Below are positions 1-8,445 of a DNA stretch of 64,000 nucleotides, piece after piece. Within the stretch, counting starts at the first letter, position 1; the number at the start of each line of letters is the position of its first letter. The stretch comes from Lachnospiraceae bacterium AB2028. GTDB taxonomy: Bacteria; Bacillota; Clostridia; Lachnospirales; Lachnospiraceae. Under the pieces are notes generated by a model, which saw nothing but the letters and a program-made list of their open reading frames with translations, searched no databases and was not told the DNA's origin. Both the position numbers and the translations under genes were made by a program. The DNA lies in NCBI GenBank assembly GCA_000621425.1, contig KK211275.1, positions 412,523-476,522 on the forward strand, read 5' to 3'.

Positions 1-91
1 TTATGCTATTCTAATAGTAGATAGAGTTCGACTCATTGCTGGATTTAGCGAAGGGTCTAGAACTCTTTTCTATTTTATATGAGTTTGTTAG

Positions 92-123
92 AAAAGCACC
101 TGATATATTTGGGTGCCTTTTTT
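92..123 (+). terminator. Rho-independent terminator
   Basis: A GC-rich stem (GCACC pairing with GGTGC, extended by A:T pairs, one base bulged) is followed by a run of six T. It would end transcription entering the window from the left. The first 90 bases before it hold no recognisable gene. Confidence 0.55.
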
Positions 124-138
124 GATTGTATTTATTTG

Positions 139-178
139 TTGACAAACAATTCATAAGTGTGTATATTAAATATATACA
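139..178 (+). promoter_or_regulatory. Promoter and operator of the gntR-ABC operon
   Basis: TTGACA at 139-144 is followed, after 17 bases, by TATATT at 162-167, a near-consensus sigma-A promoter. The -10 is covered by a perfect 7-bp inverted repeat, TGTATAT at 160-166 and ATATACA at 172-178, separated by five bases. YtrA-subfamily GntR repressors bind palindromes of this kind, so autorepression by the next gene is likely. The transcript would have a leader of about 80 nt. Confidence 0.7.
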
Positions 179-254
179 ATATTGTTGAAAGGGATTATGC
201 GCAAATCTCTTTCCGGCGTGGTTAGCGCAAAACTACGCAGAAAAGGAAAACCAT

Positions 255-635
255 ATGGATATTATTTTAAATAACAGCTCGGGTGTTTCGATTTACGAGC
301 AAATCGAGGAACAGATTAAGAGCCAGATTATGACCGGCGTATTAAAAGAAGGGGACGCCCTTCCGTCGATGCGTGTTCTGGCAAAGGATTTGAAAATCAG
401 TATCATCACAACCAAGAGAGCCTATGAGGATTTGGAGCGGGACGGATTCATTGAATCAATTACCGGTAAAGGCAGTTTTGTAAAGGGCATCAACTCGGAT
501 CTTGTGAAAGAGAATATGATGGCTGCAATTGAAGAATACCTGGACAAGGCGCTGGATAAGGCAATCCTTGGGAAAGTAAGCATCGAGGAACTGAAGGAGA
601 TGATGACGCTTCTCTACGAGGAGAAGATGCAGTAA
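255..635 (+). CDS. GntR family transcriptional regulator, YtrA-like
   Basis: This 126-residue protein has a GntR-type winged helix-turn-helix over residues 10-77, including the typical ALPSMRVLAKDL and TKRAYEDLERDGFI segments and the TGKGSFV wing. Only about 45 residues of helix follow, so it lacks a large effector domain. That is the build of the YtrA subfamily, whose members usually repress the ABC transporter operon they head. It begins at ATG 255 behind an AAGGA-type ribosome site, 12 bases ahead of the ABC ATPase gene. A palindrome over its own promoter (160-178) fits autoregulation. Effector unknown; cell-envelope stress or antibiotics are usual for the family. Confidence 0.9.
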   Translation: MDIILNNSSGVSIYEQIEEQIKSQIMTGVLKEGDALPSMRVLAKDLKISIITTKRAYEDLERDGFIESITGKGSFVKGINSDLVKENMMAAIEEYLDKALDKAILGKVSIEELKEMMTLLYEEKMQ

Positions 636-647
636 CGGAGAAAGAAT

Positions 648-1511
648 ATGGAAAATGTAATTGAGATTAAAGATGTCGTAAAAGATTACGGCGATTTTAA
701 ACTGGATCATATAAGTTTCAGTGTTCCGGAAGGCTCGGTCTGCGGATTTATCGGGCAGAACGGCGCAGGAAAGACGACTACAATTAAACTGATTCTGGAT
801 ATTATCAAAAGAGACGGCGGAGAAATCAAGGTCTTCGGAGAAAATATCGATGTAAACAGTGCCGCGCTTAAAGAAAATATCGGCGTGGTATTCGACGAGA
901 TGGGCTTTCATGACTTTATGACGGCCAAAGATCTCGACATCATGATGAAGAATATCTATAAAAACTGGGATGAAGAGCTGTTCTTTGAATATCTGAAAAA
1001 ATTCTCCCTTCCGAGTAAGAAAAAATGCGGCGATTTTTCCCGGGGTATGCAAATGAAACTGCAGATTGCCGTGGCATTGTCGCACCATGCCAAACTGCTT
1101 GTTATGGACGAACCCACCAGCGGACTGGACCCAATCGTCAGAAATGAAATGATCAATATCTTCCGTGATTTCGTGGTGGAAGAGGACCATACGATTCTGC
1201 TTTCCTCCCACATTACGGGAGATTTGGAAAAAATCGCCGATGAGGTGGTTTTCATTGATGGCGGCAAAATCGTACTTGCAGGAAACAAGGATGAAATTTT
1301 AGAAAATCATGCCATTTTAAAATGCAAAAAAGATGAGGTAGCATTAATAAGCAAATCCCTCATTGTAGGTATGGAGCAAAGCAGTTTCGGAGCAGAGATT
1401 CTTGTCAATGACAGAAATGCTGCGGAGAAACTTTACCCGGAAATGGTGCTTGAAAGTGCAGCACTTGAAGAGATTATGATTTATTACGTGAATTCGAAAA
1501 GAGGTGAGTAG
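648..1511 (+). CDS. ABC transporter ATP-binding protein
   Basis: A 287-residue ATPase of the ABC-2 exporter type. Walker A GQNGAGKTT lies at about residues 36-44, the signature motif FSRGMQ near 131, and Walker B LLVMDEPTSGLD near 150, followed by the switch histidine in SSHITGD. It lies directly after the GntR regulator and 1 base before the first permease gene, so it should power the two membrane proteins encoded next. The cargo cannot be read from sequence; YtrA-linked ABC-2 systems are commonly involved in resistance to cell-wall-active peptides. The last 70 residues are the usual variable regulatory tail. Confidence 0.93.
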   Translation: MENVIEIKDVVKDYGDFKLDHISFSVPEGSVCGFIGQNGAGKTTTIKLILDIIKRDGGEIKVFGENIDVNSAALKENIGVVFDEMGFHDFMTAKDLDIMMKNIYKNWDEELFFEYLKKFSLPSKKKCGDFSRGMQMKLQIAVALSHHAKLLVMDEPTSGLDPIVRNEMINIFRDFVVEEDHTILLSSHITGDLEKIADEVVFIDGGKIVLAGNKDEILENHAILKCKKDEVALISKSLIVGMEQSSFGAEILVNDRNAAEKLYPEMVLESAALEEIMIYYVNSKRGE

Positions 1512-1512
1512 C

Positions 1513-2301
1513 ATGAAGGGACTTATCCTCAAAGACATTATGTGTCTTCGTAAACAGCTGACCATATTTTGTTATGTCATCATCGGTGTGCTGATCGTTT
1601 CCGTTATGTTTGTATTAAGCACGCGTTTCGGAAATCTTGCAAAGAATGCAGCCGAGATGATGGTTGAAAACAGCATGACGGAATTTGAAATTAATAATCT
1701 TGCGACACTTGCGCTGGTGCTGTTTATGTTTCTGCCGCTTGCCGTGGTTGGAGATGTTTTAAATGTATTTGAAGAGGACAGTAAGGCGGGCTTTGCGAAA
1801 GTCGGGGGAGCACTTCCCGTATCGCTTCCGGGGAGAGTGCTTGCGAGGTATTTTTCCGTTTTTGCTCTTTTGGGAATCGGAGTGGCATTTGATCTGCTGA
1901 TTGCTGTGATTCTGTCATTTTTAACGGATATTGTCTCTCTCCCGGAATTCATCGGGATGATAGTAAGTGCGGCTTCCGTGATCGGAATCTACAGTTCTTT
2001 GGTGATTCTGTATCGGATTATGAATCCGGGCGCAGGAAAGGGGCAGAATGCCCAGATTTTAAGCCTGTTTACCATGGCAGTAGGATTTGTACTGATTCGT
2101 TTTCAAAAGGTAAAAGAGATTGTGATGATTATCGCAAACGGACAGGTTGAAAACAATGATATGAGCGCCGAGAGAATGTGGGATCTGCTTACCGTTGTCA
2201 AGGACAGGGCGTGGATTATCTTTCTGATCGCGCTTGCCGTAACGGGAATATCCTTTGCTCTTTCCTTAAGCATTGCCGAAAGAAAGCGGGGTGTTATCTG
2301 A
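1513..2301 (+). CDS. ABC-2 type transporter permease
   Basis: This 262-residue polytopic membrane protein has about six hydrophobic segments (the first around residues 17-37) and the compact build of ABC-2 permeases. A start at ATG 1513 is preferred because GAGGTG lies 6 bases upstream; a GTG at 1504 is possible but sits inside that ribosome site. The stop overlaps the next start by one base (TGATG), so the two permeases are probably translationally coupled and form the membrane channel with the ATPase upstream. Confidence 0.85.
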   Translation: MKGLILKDIMCLRKQLTIFCYVIIGVLIVSVMFVLSTRFGNLAKNAAEMMVENSMTEFEINNLATLALVLFMFLPLAVVGDVLNVFEEDSKAGFAKVGGALPVSLPGRVLARYFSVFALLGIGVAFDLLIAVILSFLTDIVSLPEFIGMIVSAASVIGIYSSLVILYRIMNPGAGKGQNAQILSLFTMAVGFVLIRFQKVKEIVMIIANGQVENNDMSAERMWDLLTVVKDRAWIIFLIALAVTGISFALSLSIAERKRGVI

Positions 2302-3065
2302 TGGGTGGATTATTATATAACACATATGTTTCCATGAAGGGGAAAAGGTTTGTCTGGATCTTTACGGTGATGACTGTTTTGTTTATTGCGATTCGGATGA
2401 TCTTTCCGGGATGGAGAAATCTTACTTCCCATATTTCATATGATCTTGCGGGTAATCAGCTTAACGAATGGGATAGAATTATTGCTTTTTTCCCACTGTT
2501 TATGATTGCGATTGCACTGGAGTTTACAAATTTGTGGGTTCCTCAGTGTATTGAAATGGATGAGAAGAATAAAATCCGCGAGTATTTTTCAGCCATGCCT
2601 TTTGGAAAAAACACGTATGTGGCTTCGAAATTTGCCTATATGGGTATTGTTACTTATGTATTTTTTTCCTTCAGCATGATATGGACGATTACAGCTGGGG
2701 CGTTCAGCATTGATCCTGCCGCAATTGGGACGGCAGACATGACGCAGGGAATTGCGATGGTGTTATTTGCTCTTTCTCTTTTTACCTCAGGTTTGGAACT
2801 TTGCATGTTTCTGGTTCTCGGAACGAAGAAAGCCATGATGATTAAAGTGGGATTCTTTCTGGCCCTGGGAATAGCGGTAATAGGCTATTTGCTTTTCGGC
2901 AAGCTTTTGGTTTTTGAGAAAATCAACTGGGAAGCCATTATGAACTGGATTAATACACACCAGTTTGAAGTTGTGTTAGTACAGATTCTTTCTTCCGCAT
3001 CCGGGCTTTTGATCTATTTCGGTTTCTACAAACTGACCTGCGCCCTGTACAACAGCAAAAAATGA
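2301..3065 (+). CDS. ABC-2 type transporter permease, second subunit
   Basis: A 254-residue membrane protein, starting at ATG 2301 in a one-base overlap with the previous stop. It has about six membrane segments and a soluble stretch after the second one. It resembles ABC-2 permeases such as those encoded with YtrA regulators and presumably forms a heterodimer with the preceding permease. An in-frame start further upstream, inside the previous gene, is rejected because it has no ribosome site. The stop overlaps a potential ATG, keeping the operon continuous into the protease gene. Confidence 0.83.
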   Translation: MGGLLYNTYVSMKGKRFVWIFTVMTVLFIAIRMIFPGWRNLTSHISYDLAGNQLNEWDRIIAFFPLFMIAIALEFTNLWVPQCIEMDEKNKIREYFSAMPFGKNTYVASKFAYMGIVTYVFFSFSMIWTITAGAFSIDPAAIGTADMTQGIAMVLFALSLFTSGLELCMFLVLGTKKAMMIKVGFFLALGIAVIGYLLFGKLLVFEKINWEAIMNWINTHQFEVVLVQILSSASGLLIYFGFYKLTCALYNSKK

Positions 3066-3097
3066 TCCAGGGTCCAAAACAATATCGGAGAATACTT

Positions 3098-4006
3098 ATG
3101 GAAAATATAAATAAAAAAACTGACCTGAAACGTCTGCTTATATACCTAGGCCTTTGTTTCGGAATGACATGGATTTGGTTTTTCGCTGTGAATCCGAAGT
3201 TTACTCATTGGAACGACTTAAGCCGGTATATGATGAGCTTTATTTCACTTGGAATGCTTTTTCCGGTCATCGCGCATGTACTTACAAGACTGATTACCAA
3301 AGAAGGATTTAAAATGTACGGCAGGGATTCCACAATGTTCGGGATTTCTTTCAAAGACCGGAAATGGATTTATTTTCTGCTCGCAATAATACTTCCGTGG
3401 TTGATTACGGAACTCGGAAATCTGTTTGCAATTCTATTTTGCAGGCAGTTGTTTGATCCGGGCTATCCAAAAGAACTGGATGTGGATTATCGAATTTTCT
3501 TTCTGCAACCGCTTTCGGCGATTACAACGGGAGTCATCGGATCGTTTGCGGCTTTTGGCGAAGAGGGCGGATGGCGCGCTTATATGATGCCGAAGCTGAT
3601 AAAACTCTTCGGCGGCAAAAAGGCATTACCGCTTATCATCGGAGGCATCATCTGGGGCTTATGGCATGCACCCCTTACCTGTATCGGCCATAATTTCGGC
3701 ACGGATTATCCCGGATTTCCCTTCCTTGGCATTCTTATGATGTGTGCCTTTTGCATATTGATGGGAGTTATTCTGACATTTCTGACTGAAATGAGTGGCT
3801 CCGTCTGGCCGGCTGCAATCATGCATGCTGTAACCAATGCGTACCCGTCCGTGCTGATTGGATTTATGAATGATACCGGCGTAGATCCTGTGAAAGCACT
3901 TTGGGTAAACTGGGGCGGAATGATGATCGCACTTATTGCAGTTGTGATTGTTTGTATTTTTGTCTGGAGAAAAAATAAGAAAAATAATATTGATGAAATA
4001 TCATAA
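3098..4006 (+). CDS. CPBP family intramembrane glutamic endopeptidase
   Basis: A 302-residue membrane protein with the CPBP (CAAX protease / bacteriocin processing, Abi) signature: EEGGWR at about residue 155, then a later helix with WGLWHAP and a third with HAVTNA, giving the two Glu and two His of the active site. Members cleave within the membrane, for example prenylated proteins or bacteriocin leaders, and some protect against bacteriocins. ATG 3098 has CGGAG 7 bases upstream; ATG 3062, overlapping the previous stop, would add 12 polar residues. It is the last gene of the operon, ahead of a strong terminator. Confidence 0.88.
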   Translation: MENINKKTDLKRLLIYLGLCFGMTWIWFFAVNPKFTHWNDLSRYMMSFISLGMLFPVIAHVLTRLITKEGFKMYGRDSTMFGISFKDRKWIYFLLAIILPWLITELGNLFAILFCRQLFDPGYPKELDVDYRIFFLQPLSAITTGVIGSFAAFGEEGGWRAYMMPKLIKLFGGKKALPLIIGGIIWGLWHAPLTCIGHNFGTDYPGFPFLGILMMCAFCILMGVILTFLTEMSGSVWPAAIMHAVTNAYPSVLIGFMNDTGVDPVKALWVNWGGMMIALIAVVIVCIFVWRKNKKNNIDEIS

Positions 4007-4010
4007 AAAA

Positions 4011-4046
4011 ACACCCGTAAACAAATCGTTTACGGGTGTTTCTTTA
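4011..4046 (+). terminator. Terminator after the CPBP gene
   Basis: A perfect 12-bp stem, ACACCCGTAAAC at 4011-4022 and its complement at 4028-4039, with a 5-base loop and a T-rich tail. Runs of A on the other side make it usable on both strands. Confidence 0.9.
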
Positions 4047-4051
4047 AGAAA

Positions 4052-4068
4052 CTCGTAGCGGAATCGAA
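4052..4068. repeat. 17-bp copy of the tRNA-Glu 3' end (candidate att site)
   Basis: CTCGTAGCGGAATCGAA occurs here and again at 5815-5831, in the same orientation, where it forms the T-loop, T-stem and acceptor end of tRNA-Glu. A partial duplicate of a tRNA 3' end in direct orientation is the footprint left by a tyrosine recombinase element inserted in that tRNA. The 1.76 kb between the copies would be what remains of the element. Confidence 0.65.
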
Positions 4069-4269
4069 GGTGGTTCCTTACTCGAAAAACCTATAAAATA
4101 AGGAGGTTGGAGATGGTCCCGAATTCCTTGGACCACCCTTTGGACCACTTTTTTCTTGTGTCATTATTCTATGACATTTTTTTCGTAAAATATGTAAAAA
4201 AAAGAGACATTTAAAATATAATACTAAAACTTCACACCGTGTAGTCTTGTCTGACGGTGTTTTAGTGAG

Positions 4270-4434
4270 ACTTAGCAGTTCTCGAAAATGCTACAATACA
4301 CCAGAAACGAGGCTGTCGCACAAAAAAGTGCGACAGCTTGCGAGTGAACAACGCTACATGGATGTAGCGTGTGAACGGTTCCGGAAAAATACCATAGATA
4401 GGGGCATTTTCGTAAGAACTGCTTGGCGAACGGC
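4270..4434 (+). other. Structured region with nested inverted repeats, identity unknown
   Basis: An outer imperfect inverted repeat joins about 4270-4291 to 4412-4434 (CAGTTCTCGAAAATGC against GCATTTTCGTAAGAACTG). Inside it are two strong hairpins: CTGTCGCAC with GTGCGACAG at 4312-4336, and ACGCTACAT with ATGTAGCGT at 4351-4370. No protein family is recognisable in any frame. The shape suggests a folded RNA or the end of a mobile element. A group II intron piece was considered because GTGCG occurs at 4328, but no domain V was found. Apart from this, 4069-4512 shows only a doubled TGGACCAC motif near 4130-4150. Confidence 0.4.
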
Positions 4435-4512
4435 ACCACCGTCAGGCAAGCTACCGGTGTGAGGAAGTTAGCGGTATACAACAAGTGGGAAGTTTTAATA
4501 TAATATATTAAA

Positions 4513-4704
4513 ATGATTGTTAAGAAAAATTTCAGTTATTTAGGAATATCGTTTTATTCCGACTGGAAAAAGTTTATGCTGGTAACACCTGTGGATAAAG
4601 AAGAGAATGTCAGATTCTATACTGAGAAATGTGGATTTGCCATACAGTCTGCTGAAATGGACGGAAATGTCAAGGTTTTCAATTTCATCATAGAAAGACA
4701 GTAA
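4513..4704 (+). pseudogene. C-terminal remnant of a GNAT acetyltransferase
   Basis: The 63-residue frame ends like a GNAT N-acetyltransferase: the segment around ENVRFYTEKCGF is the last helix and strand of that fold (the usual FYEKxGF motif). The first 100 or so residues, including the acetyl-CoA binding loop, are missing, and the 20 residues before the match have no clear relation to the family. It is therefore a broken gene, consistent with the decayed state of the segment beside tRNA-Glu. Confidence 0.55.
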
Positions 4705-4806
4705 AGGAAAAACTAATACAAGGTTTTTTGTTAATAGCCTGCAGCGGATTTGTTGTATAGTATTCAGAGTTGAAAAGCAATAAATTTTATGGATAAGGAA
4801 ATATAC

Positions 4807-5766
4807 ATGAAATCTCATAAAACATTGAAAAAGGTTATTATTATCATATTTTCAAGCCTGGCAGTTTTGCTGATTGGACTGATTATTTTTCATCAGATAA
4901 AATTAGCCGGCAACAGAAAACTTGCAGAACAAAACGGATATTATAATTTGGTTTCGGTAGGCGATTATTCCCTGAACACGGTACGATTCGGAAAAGAGAA
5001 TGCTGAACATAAAATAGTTGTTTTATCAGGTATGGGACCTGGATTTCCGGTTGAAATGAGACAAATGTCTTCAGAACTGGAAAAGGAATATGAATTTATC
5101 TATATTGCCAGAGCAGGCTGGGACGGAAGTGACGATGTTAAGGATGAAAGAAATGTTGAGACAATAGTTGAGGATTATAGAAAAGCATTGAATAACATGG
5201 GAGTTTCGGCGCCTTACATTCTGATGTCTCATTCCATGGGCAGCACATACGCATCCTACTGGGTAAGTAAATATCAGGATGAGATAGAAGCTTTTGTAAA
5301 TATTGACGGAACTTATGTGGAACCGATCAGTGATATTAAAACTCCTAAGCAGAGCAATACCATTTTGTTAAAAGCTGCTGTAAATCTTGGATTGGGCGAT
5401 ATTTTTATCCACTTACTGTATCCCAAGGACTCCTCTTTCTCCAAAGAAGAACAGAAAATTTATGATTTCCTTGCTTTGCGGGGAGCTGACACGGTTGCTG
5501 GTTCAAATGAATCAAATTATATAGCGACCAACAGGAATGAGACATGGAATTCACTTGTTTCAAATGATGTTCCGAAGCTGTATATATCTTCAAGAGACGG
5601 AGATGACAGTGCTGAAAGCTTAGAAATTCGAAATAAAGAACTTACGCCTTATTTGGAAAAGATGGGCAGTTTCAAAATCGAATTACTGCCAGGAAGCCAT
5701 TTTATTTATAAAACCGAGCCACAGAAATGCGGAGAGATTATTAAAGAATTTTTAGAAGAATTATAA
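4807..5766 (+). CDS. Alpha/beta hydrolase, membrane-anchored
   Basis: A 319-residue protein with one N-terminal membrane helix (about residues 7-27) and an outward alpha/beta-hydrolase domain. The nucleophile elbow reads SHSMG, the oxyanion region is VVLSGMGPG, and a His near the C-terminus (GSHFIY) completes the triad. Substrate unknown; relatives are esterases or lipases. ATG 4807 is preferred because AAGGA lies 6 bases upstream, whereas ATG 4789 has no ribosome site. It is the only intact gene between the tRNA-Glu copy and the tRNA, so it may be cargo of a former element. Confidence 0.82.
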   Translation: MKSHKTLKKVIIIIFSSLAVLLIGLIIFHQIKLAGNRKLAEQNGYYNLVSVGDYSLNTVRFGKENAEHKIVVLSGMGPGFPVEMRQMSSELEKEYEFIYIARAGWDGSDDVKDERNVETIVEDYRKALNNMGVSAPYILMSHSMGSTYASYWVSKYQDEIEAFVNIDGTYVEPISDIKTPKQSNTILLKAAVNLGLGDIFIHLLYPKDSSFSKEEQKIYDFLALRGADTVAGSNESNYIATNRNETWNSLVSNDVPKLYISSRDGDDSAESLEIRNKELTPYLEKMGSFKIELLPGSHFIYKTEPQKCGEIIKEFLEEL

Positions 5767-5771
5767 TGATA

Positions 5772-5808
5772 AAAAACACCTTGGAAAGTTTTCCAAGGTG
5801 TTTCTTTT
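5772..5808. terminator. Bidirectional terminator between hydrolase and tRNA-Glu
   Basis: AAACACCTTGGAAA and TTCCAAGGTGTTT form a 13-bp stem with a 3-base loop and a CTTTTT tail on the plus strand; the A-run before it serves the minus strand, downstream of tRNA-Glu. Confidence 0.88.
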
Positions 5809-5811
5809 TAA

Positions 5812-5883
5812 CAGCTCGTAGCGGAATCGAACCGCTGATTCTGCCGTGAGAGGGCAGCGTCTTGACCCCTTGACCAACGAGCC
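5812..5883 (-). tRNA. tRNA-Glu (anticodon CTC)
   Basis: A 72-nt cloverleaf on the minus strand: acceptor GGCTCGT pairs with ACGAGCT (first pair G:U), the anticodon stem CTGCC/GGCAG encloses CTCTCAC with CTC as anticodon, and the T-arm contains TTCGATT. CCA is not encoded. Its 3' 17 bases are duplicated at 4052-4068. Confidence 0.93.
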
Positions 5884-5973
5884 ATGTGCTTTTCTCAAGC
5901 TTTTAAATAATACTACAATATAAAACATATTGCAAGTACTTTTTAAAAAAATTTTATTGTCCTTAACGGATGG

Positions 5974-6741
5974 TTATCTGATGAGTGATAGAAAAGGAAA
6001 TTCCAGCAGAAGCCTGACAAAAAATACAACAAGCACTATGATAATGACTACCCTGGCTATACCGCTTCCTTTTTTCTGGAATCCTACGGCACCGAGATAA
6101 TTTCCGGCAATATTGAAAACTCCGGCAATCAGTCCAAGCGGAATGAGTACCTGATCATGAAGCAGGAAAACTACAAGTGCGGAAACGTTTGTTGACCAGT
6201 TTATTGCTTTTGTGAGGCCGTTTGCCTTTCTGATATCCATTCCGGCAATACCTGTCAAAAGAAGAATAAGGAATGTTCCGGTTCCGGGGCCGTAAAAACC
6301 GTCATAAATCCCTATAACAAACGCTATCATAGAACATACAATTACAGTAAGTTTAAAAGATAATTCCCGTTCAGAAGAAAAATCTCCTTTGCGTGTAAGT
6401 ACATATACTGCTGTTAACGGTATTATCACGAGCATTATTATCTTAAGAATCGTGTCAGATATCATAAGAGCAATATTTGCGCCAAGGGCAGATCCGCAAA
6501 GTGCACAGGGAATACAAAAAAGAGCGGTTTTCCAGGGAATATAACCGCTTTTTGCATACTTTACAGTTGCAACGGAAGTTCCCATAAAAGCGCTCATCTT
6601 GTTTGTTGCTATGCATTGGTGGGTAGGAAGGCCTGTCAGCATATAAGCGGGAAGCGACACAAGACCGCCGCCTCCCGCAACTGCATCAATATATCCCGCT
6701 ATAAATACAAGCGGACAGATGATCAGGCACTCACGAAGCAT
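5974..6741 (-). CDS. TauE/SafE family sulfite or anion exporter
   Basis: A 255-residue polytopic protein with about eight membrane helices in two repeats. The first repeat carries the family hallmark AGYIDAVAGGGGLVSLPA followed by a conserved ATNK; the second carries GIYDGFYGPGTGTF. TauE/SafE proteins move sulfite, sulfoacetate or other small anions across the inner membrane. The gene stands alone on the minus strand, about 150 bases downstream of the reading direction of the cls gene; its substrate is not evident from neighbours. Confidence 0.9.
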   Translation of the reverse strand: MLRECLIICPLVFIAGYIDAVAGGGGLVSLPAYMLTGLPTHQCIATNKMSAFMGTSVATVKYAKSGYIPWKTALFCIPCALCGSALGANIALMISDTILKIIMLVIIPLTAVYVLTRKGDFSSERELSFKLTVIVCSMIAFVIGIYDGFYGPGTGTFLILLLTGIAGMDIRKANGLTKAINWSTNVSALVVFLLHDQVLIPLGLIAGVFNIAGNYLGAVGFQKKGSGIARVVIIIVLVVFFVRLLLEFPFLSLIR

Positions 6742-6888
6742 TCTTTTTTGCTACCTTCTTCCTCTCAAGATTCGAGACGATAATATTCATTATAACTTAT
6801 TTTTTATTCTAACTTCAGTTTGTTTTCCTTTATTATGGATGCTTCCGTAAAACGGAAGGGGGATTGAATGGTTATGGTGCAGTAATGT

Positions 6889-8445
6889 TTACAGCAATGG
6901 TGCGGCTATGCGGAGCACGTTGTCTATGAATTTTTGTAGGAATATTTTCTTTACATTCTCAGGACTGATGGCTCTGCATTCGCTCTGGGTGGCAAGGAAA
7001 TCTTTCTTTACTTCTTCTACGATGTCAGCTTTATAGAATATCGAGTTACATTCAAAGTGGAGGAAGAGGCTGCGGTAATCCAGGTTTACGGTTCCGACGC
7101 CTGCAATCTTGTCGTCAGAAACAACAGCCTTTGCATGGACAAAGCCGGGCGTGTATTCATAAATCTTTACGCCGGCCGCAATAAGGTCTTTGTAATAGCT
7201 TCTTGAAAGCCTGAATACCATTTTTTTGTCGGGGATTCCGGGCATGATGATCCTGACATCAACGCCTCTCTTTGCAGCCCTTATGAATGAATCAAACAGT
7301 GCATCTCCCAGGATAAGATAGGGCGTATAAAACCACACGTAGTCCGTAGCCATGGATAGGACTTCAGAGAAGAACTCGTTGCTTGTATGCTCGTCACGCA
7401 TAGGGGAATCGTAATAGGGGATGATGTAACCATTATCGATACCTGATTTTTCTATCGCTGCTTCGATTTTCTTTTCCTCGATCCTGAGGGCATCTATATT
7501 TACCTCGATTTTATCCTTTGAAAATGTATTCCAGAACTCCGTGAACATATAGGCGTAGCTCATTACTGCCTCACCGGTTATGCGGAAGCCGATGTCCTTC
7601 CAGCGGCCGTACTTTGATATTTCATTGATGTATTCATCCGCAAGGTTCACGCCGCCGCTGTATGCAATCTTTCCGTCGATGACCATGATCTTCCTGTGGT
7701 CCCTGTTGTTAAGCTGGGTTCTGATAAAGAAGAAGGGGTTAAATGGTATGCACTTGATGCCTTTTTTTGAAAGGTTTGCTATATCAGTAACGGAGTAGGT
7801 TCCGATGCTTCCGAGATCGTCATACATGACCCTTACATCTACGCCATCTGCAGCACGTTCAGCTAATATGTCTGTCAGTGTATCCCAGAATTTTCCTGAT
7901 TGAATTATGAAATACTCCACGAATATATATTTCTTTGCAGTCTTAAGATCTTCGCACATATCGGTGAACATATCTTCTCCGAAAGGGTAGTACCTTGTAG
8001 TGTCGTTTTTCAGTATAGGAAAACCGGTGGATTTTGAAATGTGTTCAAGGGTCTGTCCCATTCGCAGGTCTTCTTTTTTTATTTCTTCTGCAGGGACCGG
8101 ATCTAAGACATCGCATAACATTGAGTTATTGAAATCAGATCTTTCCAATGCTCTCTTCAGGTGCTTTCCGGTTCTCTTGTTGCCAAGCAGAAGGTAGAGC
8201 ACCGCACCGAGAATGGGCATTGCCACTATGACCATTATCCAGAGGATCTTATATGAACTTTCATCTCTTTTTGACACAAGGCTTGTAACAAAGAAGACGG
8301 CTAAAATAGTGCAGGCAACGCTGATTATGTCGCCTAGGTATCCGTTAAGTATCTGATCAAGAAAAAAGATAGTAAAATAATACCATGTGAGCTGCAGGGC
8401 AATTGACGGCAATACAATGAGTATTCGGCCTAAAATCTTTTTCAT
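6889..8445 (-). CDS. cls: Cardiolipin synthase
   Basis: A 518-residue enzyme with two or three N-terminal membrane segments (PLD nuclease N-terminal domain), then two phospholipase D-type catalytic motifs: HRKIMVIDGKIAYSGG near residue 255 and HAKAVVSDDKIAGVGT near 440. It joins two phosphatidylglycerol molecules to cardiolipin at the membrane. Length is normal for bacterial Cls. The start overlaps the stop of the upstream membrane protein gene by one base (TAATG), so the two are cotranscribed and probably coupled. Confidence 0.93.
   Translation of the reverse strand: MKKILGRILIVLPSIALQLTWYYFTIFFLDQILNGYLGDIISVACTILAVFFVTSLVSKRDESSYKILWIMVIVAMPILGAVLYLLLGNKRTGKHLKRALERSDFNNSMLCDVLDPVPAEEIKKEDLRMGQTLEHISKSTGFPILKNDTTRYYPFGEDMFTDMCEDLKTAKKYIFVEYFIIQSGKFWDTLTDILAERAADGVDVRVMYDDLGSIGTYSVTDIANLSKKGIKCIPFNPFFFIRTQLNNRDHRKIMVIDGKIAYSGGVNLADEYINEISKYGRWKDIGFRITGEAVMSYAYMFTEFWNTFSKDKIEVNIDALRIEEKKIEAAIEKSGIDNGYIIPYYDSPMRDEHTSNEFFSEVLSMATDYVWFYTPYLILGDALFDSFIRAAKRGVDVRIIMPGIPDKKMVFRLSRSYYKDLIAAGVKIYEYTPGFVHAKAVVSDDKIAGVGTVNLDYRSLFLHFECNSIFYKADIVEEVKKDFLATQSECRAISPENVKKIFLQKFIDNVLRIAAPLL

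Noticed and set aside
456-1211. 251-residue minus-strand frame
   Set aside because: It is the shadow of the gntR and ABC ATPase genes; it has no ribosome site and no family motifs.
4247-4462. 71-residue frame over the structured region
   Set aside because: It has low-complexity, hairpin-derived sequence, no ribosome site and no resemblance to a protein family; the inverted repeats explain it.
4328-4480. Group II intron fragment
   Set aside because: GTGCG at 4328 fits an intron 5' end, but no domain V hairpin, no reverse transcriptase and no AY 3' end could be placed.
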